NCBI GenBank assembly: GCA_050943535.1
Contig: JBMNPJ010000015.1
Coordinates: forward strand, 1 to 46,001
Length of the DNA: 46,001 nucleotides
Direction of reading: 5' to 3'
DNA from: Massiliimalia sp050943535
GTDB lineage: Bacteria; Bacillota; Clostridia; Oscillospirales; Ruminococcaceae
A model generated the notes under the pieces. The model made no database searches. It worked only from the letters and a program-made list of their open reading frames with translations, and had not been told where the DNA came from. The translations under genes were made by a program, and so were the position numbers. Of this stretch, positions 1 to 7,672 are shown piece by piece; the stretch's first letter is position 1; every line of letters begins with the position of its first letter.

Positions 1-957
1 CATCTGTACCCAGTTGTTCAGTACGCAATCACCATTAGCAGTGCAGTAATACCATTTTGCTTCACCTTTACTGTTGAGAGCCTTTACCCAACCAGTTTGC
101 ATAACACCGTTTTCATCAAAAATGTAATATTTACCATTGATTTTATTCCAGCTATTAGCAGTAAAAGTTACACTGTCAGCTTTTGCACCAGTAAATCTAG
201 AACCATTTTCCTGAACCCAGTACCAGTTTTCGCCTTCTTTAATCCAGCCCTGACCTTCGTTAACCAGAACGCCATTAGCTGCAAAAGTATAGGTTTTACC
301 AACATTTTCGCCATCCCAGAATTTATAAGTACCGTTCATCATCAAGGTACCTGCTGGCAAGGTTTTCATTTTGGATTGGCCGTTTTCTTTGTATTCTACA
401 CGGGTTGTAGTATTTGTCATATAGTACCAGTTGGCACCTTCTTTAATCCAACCAACCTGTTTTGCACCAGTGGATGGACTATAGTATTCCCAGTTCTGAG
501 AATCACCATAAACAGGATCCAATGCATTAGAAACTCTGTACCAACCGGTCAACATTTTACCATCTTTACCAAAACGGAATGTATAGGTACCACCATCAGC
601 ACAAAGGATATCAGCAGTTTTATCAACAATTGCATAATAATCAGAACTAGCTACAGTTGAAGAATGAGTTAAACCAGTATTAACAGGATTACCATTTGCA
701 TCGATTTGTGCAAAGAAATACCAAGCACCGTCAATCATTTTCCAACCAGCTGCATAAACACCTTTGGAAATTTTATAAGACCAGTAATCTTTACCGCCAA
801 CCTTCTGATGCATCCAACCGCTTGTAGCAGTAGTAGTATTTCCAACAGAACCAATACCATCAACTGGTGTAGCCGCAGAAACAACAGCAGCGCCAGCAGA
901 TACAGTCATCATAGCAGCCAATAAAGCAGCCATAACTTTTTTGTTTGCTTTCATCAT
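1..957 (-). CDS. Secreted protein with choline-binding-type wall repeats (partial, 3' end off window)
   Basis: The reading frame stays open from 957 to the left edge, giving at least 319 residues with the C-terminus missing. The start is fixed by GGAGG about 7 nt upstream of the first of two ATG codons. Residues 1 to about 29 form a Sec signal peptide: MMKANKK, a hydrophobic core, then an SAA-type cleavage site. The rest is a string of aromatic repeats of the form GW-x-x-x-(D/E)G-x-WYY, for example GWKMIDGAWYFF, VGWIKEGANWYYM and GWIKEGENWYWV. This pattern is typical of CW_binding_1 modules, which bind choline or related wall decorations. No catalytic domain is seen in the visible part; one could lie in the missing part. 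The link to the choline genes at 29694-33115 is inference. Confidence 0.8.
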   Translation of the reverse strand, partial: MMKANKKVMAALLAAMMTVSAGAAVVSAATPVDGIGSVGNTTTATSGWMHQKVGGKDYWSYKISKGVYAAGWKMIDGAWYFFAQIDANGNPVNTGLTHSSTVASSDYYAIVDKTADILCADGGTYTFRFGKDGKMLTGWYRVSNALDPVYGDSQNWEYYSPSTGAKQVGWIKEGANWYYMTNTTTRVEYKENGQSKMKTLPAGTLMMNGTYKFWDGENVGKTYTFAANGVLVNEGQGWIKEGENWYWVQENGSRFTGAKADSVTFTANSWNKINGKYYIFDENGVMQTGWVKALNSKGEAKWYYCTANGDCVLNNWVQM

Positions 958-1123
958 AATCAAACCTCCATATAGTTTTGATAATTAATTTGTGTTCAAT
1001 AATGCCTTTTGACATTATTTTAAATAGGGTTCCAGCGTTTTTAAATTTTTTATTTTCCGGCTGCATTTCCCTTCTTTGTTAAATCCATTTCAAACTAAAA
1101 ACCACTTAAAATCAAATCTACTA
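958..1123. other. Divergent intergenic region
   Basis: This AT-rich spacer separates the wall-repeat gene (-) from the arsenic genes (+). It carries the GGAGG ribosome site of the leftward gene near 965-969. I could not place a convincing -35/-10 pair for the leftward gene. Confidence 0.5.
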
Positions 1124-1152
1124 TTGACAAAATGTCATTCATACTCTATACT
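1124..1152 (+). promoter_or_regulatory. Sigma-A promoter of the ars cluster
   Basis: TTGACA (1124-1129) and TATACT (1147-1152) are separated by 17 nt, close to the sigma-A consensus. The -35 box lies in a small palindrome, TGACA-AAA-TGTCA. The ArsR-type operator begins 6 nt after the -10 box, at the expected transcription start. Confidence 0.8.
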
Positions 1153-1158
1153 GTTCAT

Positions 1159-1174
1159 ATCAAATAATTTTGAT
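1159..1174. promoter_or_regulatory. Predicted ArsR operator 1
   Basis: ATCAAA-TAAT-TTTGAT is a perfect 6-bp inverted repeat with a 4-nt spacer. It sits between the -10 box and the arsR start. The same half-sites recur at 1545-1560. Its position fits autorepression by the adjacent ArsR protein, released by metal(loid) binding; this role is inferred from the family. Confidence 0.7.
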
Positions 1175-1188
1175 GTGAGGTGAAGGAT

Positions 1189-1506
1189 TTGGAAAACATT
1201 CATCAACAGCACGCAAAAATTTTTAAAGCTTTCTGTGATCCCAAACGCCTTGCGATTTTGGAACTTCTCCGAAGCGGGGAAAAATGTGCCTGTGTCCTGA
1301 TGGAAGAACTGAATATGGGACAGTCTGCCGTTTCTTATCACATGAAAATTCTGTGTGAATCAGGCATTGTGAAAAGCCGTCAAGAAGGAAAATGGACCCA
1401 TTACCGTTTAAGCCATACTGGCAGTTTGTACGCCTCTCAGTTGGTATTGGAACTGACAACACCTAACACACAATCTTCCTCCTGTACCTGCAAGGAAGCA
1501 AAATAG
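1189..1506 (+). CDS. arsR: ArsR/SmtB-family metalloregulator
   Basis: A winged-helix repressor of about 105 residues, normal for the family. The core runs from HAKIFKAFCDPKRLAILELL through the recognition helix GQSAVSYHMKIL to a wing ending WTHYRL. The CAC pair in EKCACVLMEEL lies where ArsR proteins carry their As(III)-binding cysteines, and a second CTC pair is near the C-terminus. The frame can open at a GTG at 1180, but GAGGTG at 1177-1182 is correctly spaced for the TTG at 1189, so that start is preferred. It is the first gene of the ars cluster and probably represses itself and the permease through the palindromes at 1159 and 1545. Confidence 0.85.
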   Translation: MENIHQQHAKIFKAFCDPKRLAILELLRSGEKCACVLMEELNMGQSAVSYHMKILCESGIVKSRQEGKWTHYRLSHTGSLYASQLVLELTTPNTQSSSCTCKEAK

Positions 1507-1535
1507 AACCATCTGATTCGATGGTTTTTATTTTT
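1507..1535 (+). terminator. Intrinsic terminator/attenuator after arsR
   Basis: AACCATC and GATGGTT form a 7-bp stem directly after the arsR stop, followed by a T-rich run. It would limit read-through from arsR into the permease gene. Confidence 0.6.
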
Positions 1536-1544
1536 CACCAACAC

Positions 1545-1560
1545 ATCAAAAAAATTTGAT
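1545..1560. promoter_or_regulatory. Predicted ArsR operator 2
   Basis: ATCAAA-AAAA-TTTGAT has the same half-sites and spacing as the palindrome before arsR. It lies between the arsR terminator and the permease start. This suggests separate ArsR control of the permease and downstream genes, although I could not identify a clear second promoter. Confidence 0.65.
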
Positions 1561-1590
1561 ATGAAATTAAATTACGCCGGGGGTGTTGAG

Positions 1591-2598
1591 TTGGAATCCG
1601 TATGGATGTTTTTTCAAAATGAAATTTTAGGAATGCAATGGCTTAATCGGCTGATCGGTTCCCTGTTGACCGGAATAGGTATGAATGCAGATAGCCGCCT
1701 TACTTTAAGCATTCAGTTTTTTCTTTATGATGTGATAAAAATTTGCGTCCTGTTGTGTTCTCTGATTTTTATCATCTCTTACATTCAAAGTTATTTCCCG
1801 CCAGAACGAACCAAAAAAATTCTAGGACGTTTTCGTGGAATTAAGGCTAATATTCTGGCGGCTCTTTTGGGGACGGTAACTCCCTTTTGTTCCTGTTCCT
1901 CGATTCCCCTTTTCATCGGTTTTACCAGTGCAGGACTTCCTGTAGGTGTTACCTTCTCTTTCCTGATTTCGTCTCCCATGGTGGATTTAGCCAGCCTGAT
2001 TTTAATTACCAGCATCTTTGGCGGAAAAATCGCTGTTGTCTATATTATCTCTGGATTAGTGATTGCAGTAGCAGGAGGCTGCGTAATCGAAAAACTTCAC
2101 CTGGAATCAGAAGTGGAAGATTTTGTACGCCAAGGAAACGGAACTGTTTCCGCCGACACTCCTACACTTACAAAACGGGAACGAGTTCAGTATGCTGCCC
2201 AACAGGTAAGCTTTACCTTCCGAAAAGTTTTCCCCTACATCATTGTGGGGGTGTTAATCGGGGCTGTAATCCACAACTGGATTCCTGAAAACTGGATTTC
2301 CAAAATTTTAGGAAACGACAATCCTTTGGGGGTCATTCTTGCCACGCTAATCGGCGTTCCCATGTATGCCGATATTTTTGGTACCATTCCTGTGGCAGAA
2401 GCGCTTTTGACAAAGGGAGCGCAATTGGGAACTGTTCTAGCATTTATGATGGCAGTTACCACTTTAAGTCTTCCCTCTTTAATTATGCTGCGGAAAGCAG
2501 TCAAACCAAAACTATTAGTTATTTTTATTTTGATTTGTACCATTGGTATTGTATTAACCGGATATTTCTTTAACTGGTTTCAATTTATTTTTCTCTAG
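1591..2598 (+). CDS. arsP: ArsP-type permease (organoarsenical/metalloid efflux)
   Basis: A polytopic membrane protein of about 335 residues in the DUF318/ArsP permease family. The signature TPFCSCSSIPLFIGF contains the cysteine cluster typical of ArsP, which is known to export trivalent organoarsenicals in characterised members. A second conserved region is GVPMYADIFGTIPVAEAL. The frame opens at an ATG at 1561, directly after the operator palindrome and with no ribosome site. The TTG at 1591 has GGGGGTG 6 nt upstream and gives LESVWMFFQNEILGMQWLN, so it is the preferred start. Substrate is inferred from the family and the ArsR/arsenate reductase neighbours; other soft metals cannot be excluded. 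Confidence 0.8.
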   Translation: MESVWMFFQNEILGMQWLNRLIGSLLTGIGMNADSRLTLSIQFFLYDVIKICVLLCSLIFIISYIQSYFPPERTKKILGRFRGIKANILAALLGTVTPFCSCSSIPLFIGFTSAGLPVGVTFSFLISSPMVDLASLILITSIFGGKIAVVYIISGLVIAVAGGCVIEKLHLESEVEDFVRQGNGTVSADTPTLTKRERVQYAAQQVSFTFRKVFPYIIVGVLIGAVIHNWIPENWISKILGNDNPLGVILATLIGVPMYADIFGTIPVAEALLTKGAQLGTVLAFMMAVTTLSLPSLIMLRKAVKPKLLVIFILICTIGIVLTGYFFNWFQFIFL

Positions 2599-2610
2599 GA
2601 GGTCATTATA

Positions 2611-2970
2611 ATGGGATTTTTCTTCAAAAAACAATCTAAAAAAGCTGAAACATGCTGCTGTGGTGGAAGCTGCGGTTGTCAAACATCTTCTGAATCTATT
2701 TCTGCTTCCATTGAATCAGTACAGGTACTGGGATCCGGCTGTGCCAAATGCAACGCTTTGGAAAAAGCAGTGCAGGACGCACTGAATGATCTGGGGATAT
2801 CCGTCTCTATTCAACATGTAACAGATTTCGCTCAAATTTCTGCTCTCGGTGTCATGACCACTCCTGCTCTGGTGGTAAACGGAAAAGTACTGTCTTACGG
2901 AAAGGTGCTGAAAAAAGAAGAGGTAATCGCTCTTCTGAATCAGCAAAAAGGAAGTTCATCATGTCAGTAA
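2611..2970 (+). CDS. Cys-rich thioredoxin-like protein of the ars cluster
   Basis: A cytoplasmic protein of 119 residues. The N-terminus carries a cysteine cluster, CCCGGSCGC (residues 15-23). A thioredoxin-like fold follows, with CAKC at residues 44-47 and the cis-proline loop VMTTPALVV. This is the 'redox-active disulfide protein 2' family often encoded next to ArsP-type permeases. It could pass metalloids to the permease or supply electrons to the arsenate reductase; both are inference. A GGAGG site precedes the ATG, and its end overlaps the next gene by 10 nt, so the two are translationally linked. Confidence 0.75.
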   Translation: MGFFFKKQSKKAETCCCGGSCGCQTSSESISASIESVQVLGSGCAKCNALEKAVQDALNDLGISVSIQHVTDFAQISALGVMTTPALVVNGKVLSYGKVLKKEEVIALLNQQKGSSSCQ

Positions 2971-3371
2971 AACCAAACGTTGCATTTATCTGCGTACACA
3001 ATTCCTGCCGCAGTCAAATTGCCGAGGCTCTTGGAAAACTGTTGGCATCTGATGTATTTGAAAGCTATTCCGCAGGTACCCAGCTAAAGTCCCAAATCAA
3101 CCCAGATGCCGTTCGCTTAGTCAAAGAAAACTATGCCATTTCTATGGAAGACACCCAGTACCCAAAATTATTGAGTGATCTGCCAAAAATTGATATTGTC
3201 ATTACCATGGGATGCGGCGTATCCTGTCCTAATCTTCCTTGCTGCTATCGGGAAGATTGGGGATTAGAAGATCCCTCCGGCAAAGATGACGCCGTATTTC
3301 TTCAGGTAATTCAGTCTATTGAAAAACAGATCTTGAACCTGAAAAATCGAATTGCAAGCGGCACCATTTAA
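2961..3371 (+). CDS. arsC: Arsenate reductase, thioredoxin-coupled LMW-PTP type
   Basis: A protein of 136 residues that reduces As(V) to As(III) for efflux. The catalytic P-loop CVHNSCRSQ is at residues 11-19, with the nucleophile at Cys11 and Arg17. The later cysteines in MGCGVSCPNLPCC match the redox relay of thioredoxin-linked ArsC, and the general acid loop is EDPSGKDD. The start lies inside the end of the preceding gene, with an AAGGAAG ribosome site. Confidence 0.88.
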   Translation: MSVKPNVAFICVHNSCRSQIAEALGKLLASDVFESYSAGTQLKSQINPDAVRLVKENYAISMEDTQYPKLLSDLPKIDIVITMGCGVSCPNLPCCYREDWGLEDPSGKDDAVFLQVIQSIEKQILNLKNRIASGTI

Positions 3372-3400
3372 TCCTACTTCACATCTGCAAAACTGCAAAA

Positions 3401-3443
3401 AAATTTCCCGCTCTCATATTGAAGAGAAGCGGGAAATTTTTTA
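3401..3443 (+). terminator. Terminator of the ars cluster
   Basis: AAATTTCCCGCT and AGCGGGAAATTT form a 12-bp perfect stem, followed by T residues. It lies about 30 nt after the arsC stop. Confidence 0.85.
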
Positions 3444-3653
3444 ACTTCTTTTTGGGTCTTTCCCATTGTTTTAAAAATCACCTATTTCTTTCCCCAATCG
3501 CTGCAGTGACCTTTTTTATTCTCCGGCATAGGATACACTACAGCGTTCTCATAAAGTCACTGTAAAACAGTTCTTGTCTCCTCCAGTCAGTCCGCCGCTT
3601 TTTGTATTTCCTTTTCCTGCCCGCAACATTATGGGAACGCTTTTCTATAGATA
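3444..3653. other. Gene-poor gap between convergent units
   Basis: No convincing gene is seen. A weak CAGTGAC/GTCACTG pair (3504-3510 and 3556-3562) and a 35-codon open stretch on the minus strand ending near 3540 are present. Neither has enough support to call a gene or remnant. Confidence 0.4.
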
Positions 3654-3689
3654 AAAGGAGCGTATCGTGCATGCACGATACGCTCCTTT
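3654..3689 (-). terminator. Perfect 36-nt palindrome, terminator of htrA
   Basis: Two 18-nt arms (AAAGGAGCGTATCGTGCA and its complement) meet without a spacer. As RNA this gives a long stem with a minimal loop, 45 nt after the htrA stop. T-rich sequence follows on the minus strand. Confidence 0.75.
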
Positions 3690-3734
3690 CCATTTAAAAT
3701 TCACTTTAATTTTGCGTCATATTCTCCAGTAATC

Positions 3735-5045
3735 TTAAGAAGCTGCCTGTCCGGATAAATCTTCCTGCAGCGTCACTGTCAGCGTCAAATTGACTTCTTT
3801 TCCATTTTCAATGCGGTATACAGATAATTCCACTGTATCTCCTGGTGTTTTGCTGGTTAGAACATTACTGAGATTTTCTCCTTCTAAAACTGGTTTTCCA
3901 TCAATTTTCGTAATGATATCTCCCTTTTGCAGTCCCTGTTTCGCAGCATCACTGGAAGGTTCTACCTGCACCACACGAATGCCTTCTGGAATTTTTAAAA
4001 GTTCCGCCTTGGACTCAGTAATTGGGGTATAGGTAATTCCCAATTTCACCCTGCCGGATACATATCCATTTTCAATAATAGAATCTACAATGGGTTTCGC
4101 TTCATGAACCGGAATAGCAAAACCAATTCCTTCATATTCCTCACTGACAATTTTAATGGTATTAATTCCTATTACTTGTCCATAGCGATTTACCAAAGCA
4201 CCCCCAGAGTTACCTGGATTAATAGCCGCATCTGTTTGAATATAATGGATCGGTTCTGTACTGCTGTTAGAAATCACTCGGTTTAATCCAGATACAACGC
4301 CCTGTGTCAGAGTACTTGCTAGGGTAAGTCCTCCTGGATTCCCAATAGCAATCACCCGTTCCCCTACACGCAATGACTGGGAATTTCCAAATTCTGCAGG
4401 GACCAGATTTTGCGCATTAATTTTCACCACTGCTAAATCTGTTTTAGTATCAGTTCCTACAATGCTTCCGTCATACACTTCCCCATTATCCAAGTGAACA
4501 TCAATTTTATTGGCAGTTTTCTGGGTTTGCTCATCCACTACCACATGGGCATTGGTCACAATATAACCGTCACTGCTCAACACAATTCCGCTTCCGCCAC
4601 TGCTGGAAACTGTTCCATCTGTTCCCTGAAATAAAACTTCCAGCCCTACCACAGAAGGCTGCACCTTGGTGGCAATGTCTTCTGTATCCAGTTCTGCTGA
4701 GCCAGTCTGCTGTGTTTGAGACTCTGGGGCAGAGTCTTCGGAAACCTCTGGGGAGCTGTTTAGCTCCATCTGTACTTTTGACTCTGTTCCCTGCTGGGAC
4801 AGCTGAGAAGATGTCTGGGTATCTGTTTTCTCTGTTTTATGTACCCCTAAATATCCAACGACTACAAAAATCAAAAACAAAAGAATGACACTTAAAATCA
4901 GGACAAAAATCCGCAGTCCGCCATGTCCTCCAGGACGTTTTCCCCCTGTAGGGTCTGGGCCATAAAAAGAGGATGGACCATATTCCGGAACATCTTGAAC
5001 CGTTACTTTTGGATCCTGAGGTTCTTTGTTTTTGTATTCATCCAT
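3735..5045 (-). CDS. htrA: HtrA/DegP-type membrane-anchored serine protease
   Basis: A surface quality-control protease of about 436 residues. A proline/glycine-rich cytoplasmic N-terminus is followed by one membrane segment (about residues 45-67) and a Ser/Gln-rich linker. The trypsin-like domain has the catalytic triad His167 (TNAHVVV), Asp203 (TKTDLAVVK) and Ser280 (INPGNSGGALV). A single PDZ domain lies at about residues 335-425. The ATG at 5051 is only 1 nt from GGGGAGG, whereas the ATG at 5045 is 7 nt from it, so 5045 is preferred. It directly follows the sensor kinase, which suggests the kinase controls its expression under envelope stress. Confidence 0.92.
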   Translation of the reverse strand: MDEYKNKEPQDPKVTVQDVPEYGPSSFYGPDPTGGKRPGGHGGLRIFVLILSVILLFLIFVVVGYLGVHKTEKTDTQTSSQLSQQGTESKVQMELNSSPEVSEDSAPESQTQQTGSAELDTEDIATKVQPSVVGLEVLFQGTDGTVSSSGGSGIVLSSDGYIVTNAHVVVDEQTQKTANKIDVHLDNGEVYDGSIVGTDTKTDLAVVKINAQNLVPAEFGNSQSLRVGERVIAIGNPGGLTLASTLTQGVVSGLNRVISNSSTEPIHYIQTDAAINPGNSGGALVNRYGQVIGINTIKIVSEEYEGIGFAIPVHEAKPIVDSIIENGYVSGRVKLGITYTPITESKAELLKIPEGIRVVQVEPSSDAAKQGLQKGDIITKIDGKPVLEGENLSNVLTSKTPGDTVELSVYRIENGKEVNLTLTVTLQEDLSGQAAS

Positions 5046-5047
5046 AA

Positions 5048-6523
5048 TCATGCCTCCCCTTTAGAATTTTGCCCGTTCTTCTTAAATTTGCTTTGTGGTT
5101 TTGCGCTTTGGAGACTGAATAAAAATTCACAGTATTCCCCCTGAACGCTCTTTACCATAATTTCTCCCCCGTGAAGATTTACAATAGAACGGACAATGTA
5201 CAGTCCCAGTCCTACCCCGTTCTTATCCAAGCCACGGGAACGGTCTGTCTTGTAAAACCGGTCAAATACCCGAGGAATTTCTTCTTTGCTCAAGCCTTCT
5301 CCGGAGTTTTTCACCCCAATCAAAGTACGGCTTCCTTCTTTTTGGAATTCAAATTCCAGATAGCCTCCCTCATTGGAAAACTTGATGGCGTTTTCTACCA
5401 GGTTGTAGATTACCTGATGAATTAAGTCGTGATCCGCTTCTACCCATACTTTGTCGTGATCCAGTCCCCGAACTTCCAGATGTTTTGCATCAATCTGCCG
5501 TTCCAGGCTGAACAGGGTCTGGCAGATGGTATCTACCACATCAAATCTTTCCGGATTCAGCTGCAGCTCTCCTGCCTCTACCTGTGCCAGATTCAGCATA
5601 GAGCGAACCAGCCTTGCCAGACGTTTCACCTCATCAGACACAATCCGAAGATACTGTTTTTCTTCGTCCTTTCCAATGGTGCCATCCAAAATACCGTCAA
5701 TGAAACCGCCGATGGTGGTCATGGGGGTTTTCAGCTCATGGGATACATTGGCAATAAAACTCCGGCGCATGGTTTCCAGGGTAGACAAAGATTGCGCCAT
5801 ATTGTTCAGCGCCATGGCCAGCTGTCCAATTTCATCATAATTGTTCACAGGAAGACGCTTAGAGAAATCCCCTTTCCCAAATTCCTGTGCCGCAATGCTC
5901 ATTTCTTTTAACGGTTTTACCATCTGGTGGGTGACAAAATAAATAATGATGGTAACTACAATTAACACTACCACTGCGGAAATCAAAAACATCTTTAAAA
6001 TCTGAGACAGAAAATCATTGGTAGGCTGGGCAGCTTCCATAGAAGAAAATACATATCCTTCCACTCCGCTGTTGCCGGTCAACATCTTTCCTACCGTAAA
6101 ATAGTTTTCACTGTATAAGTTATCCAGCTTTCCCATCTCACGATAAACGCCGTCACTGCTGTTTTTTAAAGACGTGCGCACCGTATCAGATACCGTATAG
6201 GTGGTATGGCGGCAGGGAGCTGTCTCAGTACAGTAAACCGTACGTCCTGACAGATCGGTCACAAAAAAGTCCGCATCAATTGCCTCGGACAGTATGTCCA
6301 AAAAGTTGGTTACCTCGCTGTCCTGATATAAATCATCCAGGGAATTTACAGATCCCTCCACCGAAGCCACTGCCTTTTCTACATTGCTTTGCAGAATACC
6401 ATATTTTTCTGTCCGCAGATAGCTGGCTGAAAACAGCATCAGCACAACGCCCAAAACCACAAAACTGACCAGAATTAAAGACGTACAGATGGAAAAATAT
6501 TTTTTAAAAACACTTTTCTGCAT
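5048..6523 (-). CDS. Sensor histidine kinase (HAMP, HisKA, HATPase)
   Basis: About 491 residues. TM1 is at about residues 12-34, followed by an extracellular sensor region of about 130 residues and TM2 (SAVVVLIVVTIIIYF). HAMP comes next, then HisKA with the phospho-accepting His in NVSHELKTPM and an HATPase with DKNGVGLGLYIV. The open frame runs back to 6658, but GAGGA 8 nt upstream of the ATG at 6523 sets the start, giving MQKSVFKKYF. The partner regulator lies 233 nt upstream with hairpins in between, and htrA lies immediately downstream. The domain order resembles Firmicute envelope-stress kinases; the stimulus is unknown. Confidence 0.88.
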   Translation of the reverse strand: MQKSVFKKYFSICTSLILVSFVVLGVVLMLFSASYLRTEKYGILQSNVEKAVASVEGSVNSLDDLYQDSEVTNFLDILSEAIDADFFVTDLSGRTVYCTETAPCRHTTYTVSDTVRTSLKNSSDGVYREMGKLDNLYSENYFTVGKMLTGNSGVEGYVFSSMEAAQPTNDFLSQILKMFLISAVVVLIVVTIIIYFVTHQMVKPLKEMSIAAQEFGKGDFSKRLPVNNYDEIGQLAMALNNMAQSLSTLETMRRSFIANVSHELKTPMTTIGGFIDGILDGTIGKDEEKQYLRIVSDEVKRLARLVRSMLNLAQVEAGELQLNPERFDVVDTICQTLFSLERQIDAKHLEVRGLDHDKVWVEADHDLIHQVIYNLVENAIKFSNEGGYLEFEFQKEGSRTLIGVKNSGEGLSKEEIPRVFDRFYKTDRSRGLDKNGVGLGLYIVRSIVNLHGGEIMVKSVQGEYCEFLFSLQSAKPQSKFKKNGQNSKGEA

Positions 6524-6576
6524 AGATCTTTTCCTCTTTTCCTTGAAAACAAAATGCCGCAAAACCAAATTTTTAT

Positions 6577-6638
6577 TAAGGCGGGATGGCATAATTCCAG
6601 GTAGTAGAGCATGCCGTGAATTGTGCAGTGCTGCCTTA
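6577..6638 (-). repeat. Nested inverted repeat between regulator and kinase genes
   Basis: TAAGGC (6577-6582) pairs with GCCTTA (6633-6638) around an inner GGCAT/ATGCC hairpin. On the minus-strand transcript it lies just before the kinase ribosome site. A regulatory role is inference. Confidence 0.4.
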
Positions 6639-6668
6639 AAATAAACAATCCGGTACAAAACACAAAAT

Positions 6669-6703
6669 AGGAGTGTTGCAAAACCTTGTCATGCAGCACT
6701 CCT
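6669..6703 (-). terminator. Terminator-like hairpin after the response regulator
   Basis: AGGAGTGTTGCA and TGCAGCACTCCT form a 12-bp stem with one G-T position and an 11-nt loop, about 50 nt after the regulator stop. T-rich sequence follows on the minus strand, so it may attenuate kinase expression. Confidence 0.65.
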
Positions 6704-6756
6704 TTTTATGATTCTTTTGCAGCGTGCAGGATCTGTTATCCTTGAAAAAATTTCTC

Positions 6757-7449
6757 TTATTCGTTTACTTCGAATTTATATCCAACGCCCCAGACAGTTT
6801 TCAATGCCCACTGGTCAGATACCCCTTCCAATTTTTCACGCAAACGCTTTACATGCACGTCAATGGTACGGGAATCTCCGTAATATTCAAATCCCCAAAC
6901 TTCATCCAACAGCTGATCACGGGTATATACCCGGTTTGGATTAGAAGCCAAATGGAATAACAGTTCCAGTTCTTTCGGAGGGGTATCAATTACCTTTCCG
7001 TCTACCTTCAGTTCATACCGGGTCATGTTGACCACCAGCTTGTCGTAGGAAACTTCCTTCACTTCTTCCGCCTGATTGTTCTGGCCGATCCGGCGAAGCA
7101 CAGCCTTAATTCTGGCAATGACTTCTTTGGTATCAAATGGTTTTACCACATAGTCATCCGCGCCCAGTTCCAGTCCCAATACCTTATCAAAGGTTTCCCC
7201 TTTGGCAGTCAGCATAATAATGGGGGCGTTGGATTTTTTGCGGATTTCCCGGCATACCTGCCAGCCATCTAATCCAGGCAGCATAATGTCCAAAAGCACC
7301 ATATCTGGGTTCAGCGCATTAAACTTTACAATCGCTTCTTCTCCATCGTGAGATAAAATCACGCTGTAACCCTCTTTTTCCAAATACAAGCGAAGCAGTT
7401 CGCAAATATTTTTATCGTCATCTACCACTAAAATTTTTCCCAATGACAT
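6757..7449 (-). CDS. OmpR/PhoB-family response regulator
   Basis: About 230 residues. The receiver domain (KILVVDDDKNICELL, phospho-acceptor Asp in DMVLLDIMLPG, conserved Lys in VVKPF) is followed by a winged-helix Trans_reg_C domain ending in VWGVGYKFEV. The frame also opens at a TTG at 7455, but GGAGGG is 8 nt before the ATG at 7449, which gives MSLGKILVV. It probably works with the kinase at 5048-6523 to control htrA; the target set is inferred. Confidence 0.9.
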   Translation of the reverse strand: MSLGKILVVDDDKNICELLRLYLEKEGYSVILSHDGEEAIVKFNALNPDMVLLDIMLPGLDGWQVCREIRKKSNAPIIMLTAKGETFDKVLGLELGADDYVVKPFDTKEVIARIKAVLRRIGQNNQAEEVKEVSYDKLVVNMTRYELKVDGKVIDTPPKELELLFHLASNPNRVYTRDQLLDEVWGFEYYGDSRTIDVHVKRLREKLEGVSDQWALKTVWGVGYKFEVNE

Positions 7450-7612
7450 AAACAAAACCCTCCTTCAAGGACCGGAACCATTTCCGTACCTCAAGATAAT
7501 TATGAATAAAATACACTTATTTAACTAATTCATTTTTATAAGTTCCATTATACGCTGTTTCTTATAAAAAGAGTGAATAAACTATAAATCTTTTGCAAGA
7601 GAACTTTAAAAG

Positions 7613-7650
7613 TAAAAAAGCCCCGGCAAACTTCTCTTTTCGCTTGCCGG
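7613..7650 (-). terminator. Terminator of the AGCS symporter gene
   Basis: CCGGCAA and TTGCCGG form the stem, and the minus strand continues into GGCTTTTTT. It lies about 20 nt after the symporter stop. Confidence 0.8.
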
Positions 7651-7672
7651 CAGCTTTTCAAACATCTGTCAA

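Noticed and set aside
97..660. 187-residue plus-strand frame
   Set aside because: It is antisense to the wall-repeat protein, whose repeats and signal peptide are clear on the minus strand.
3444..3653. Pseudogene in the gap after arsC
   Set aside because: The minus-strand open stretch is only about 35 codons, with no recognisable motif or ribosome site.
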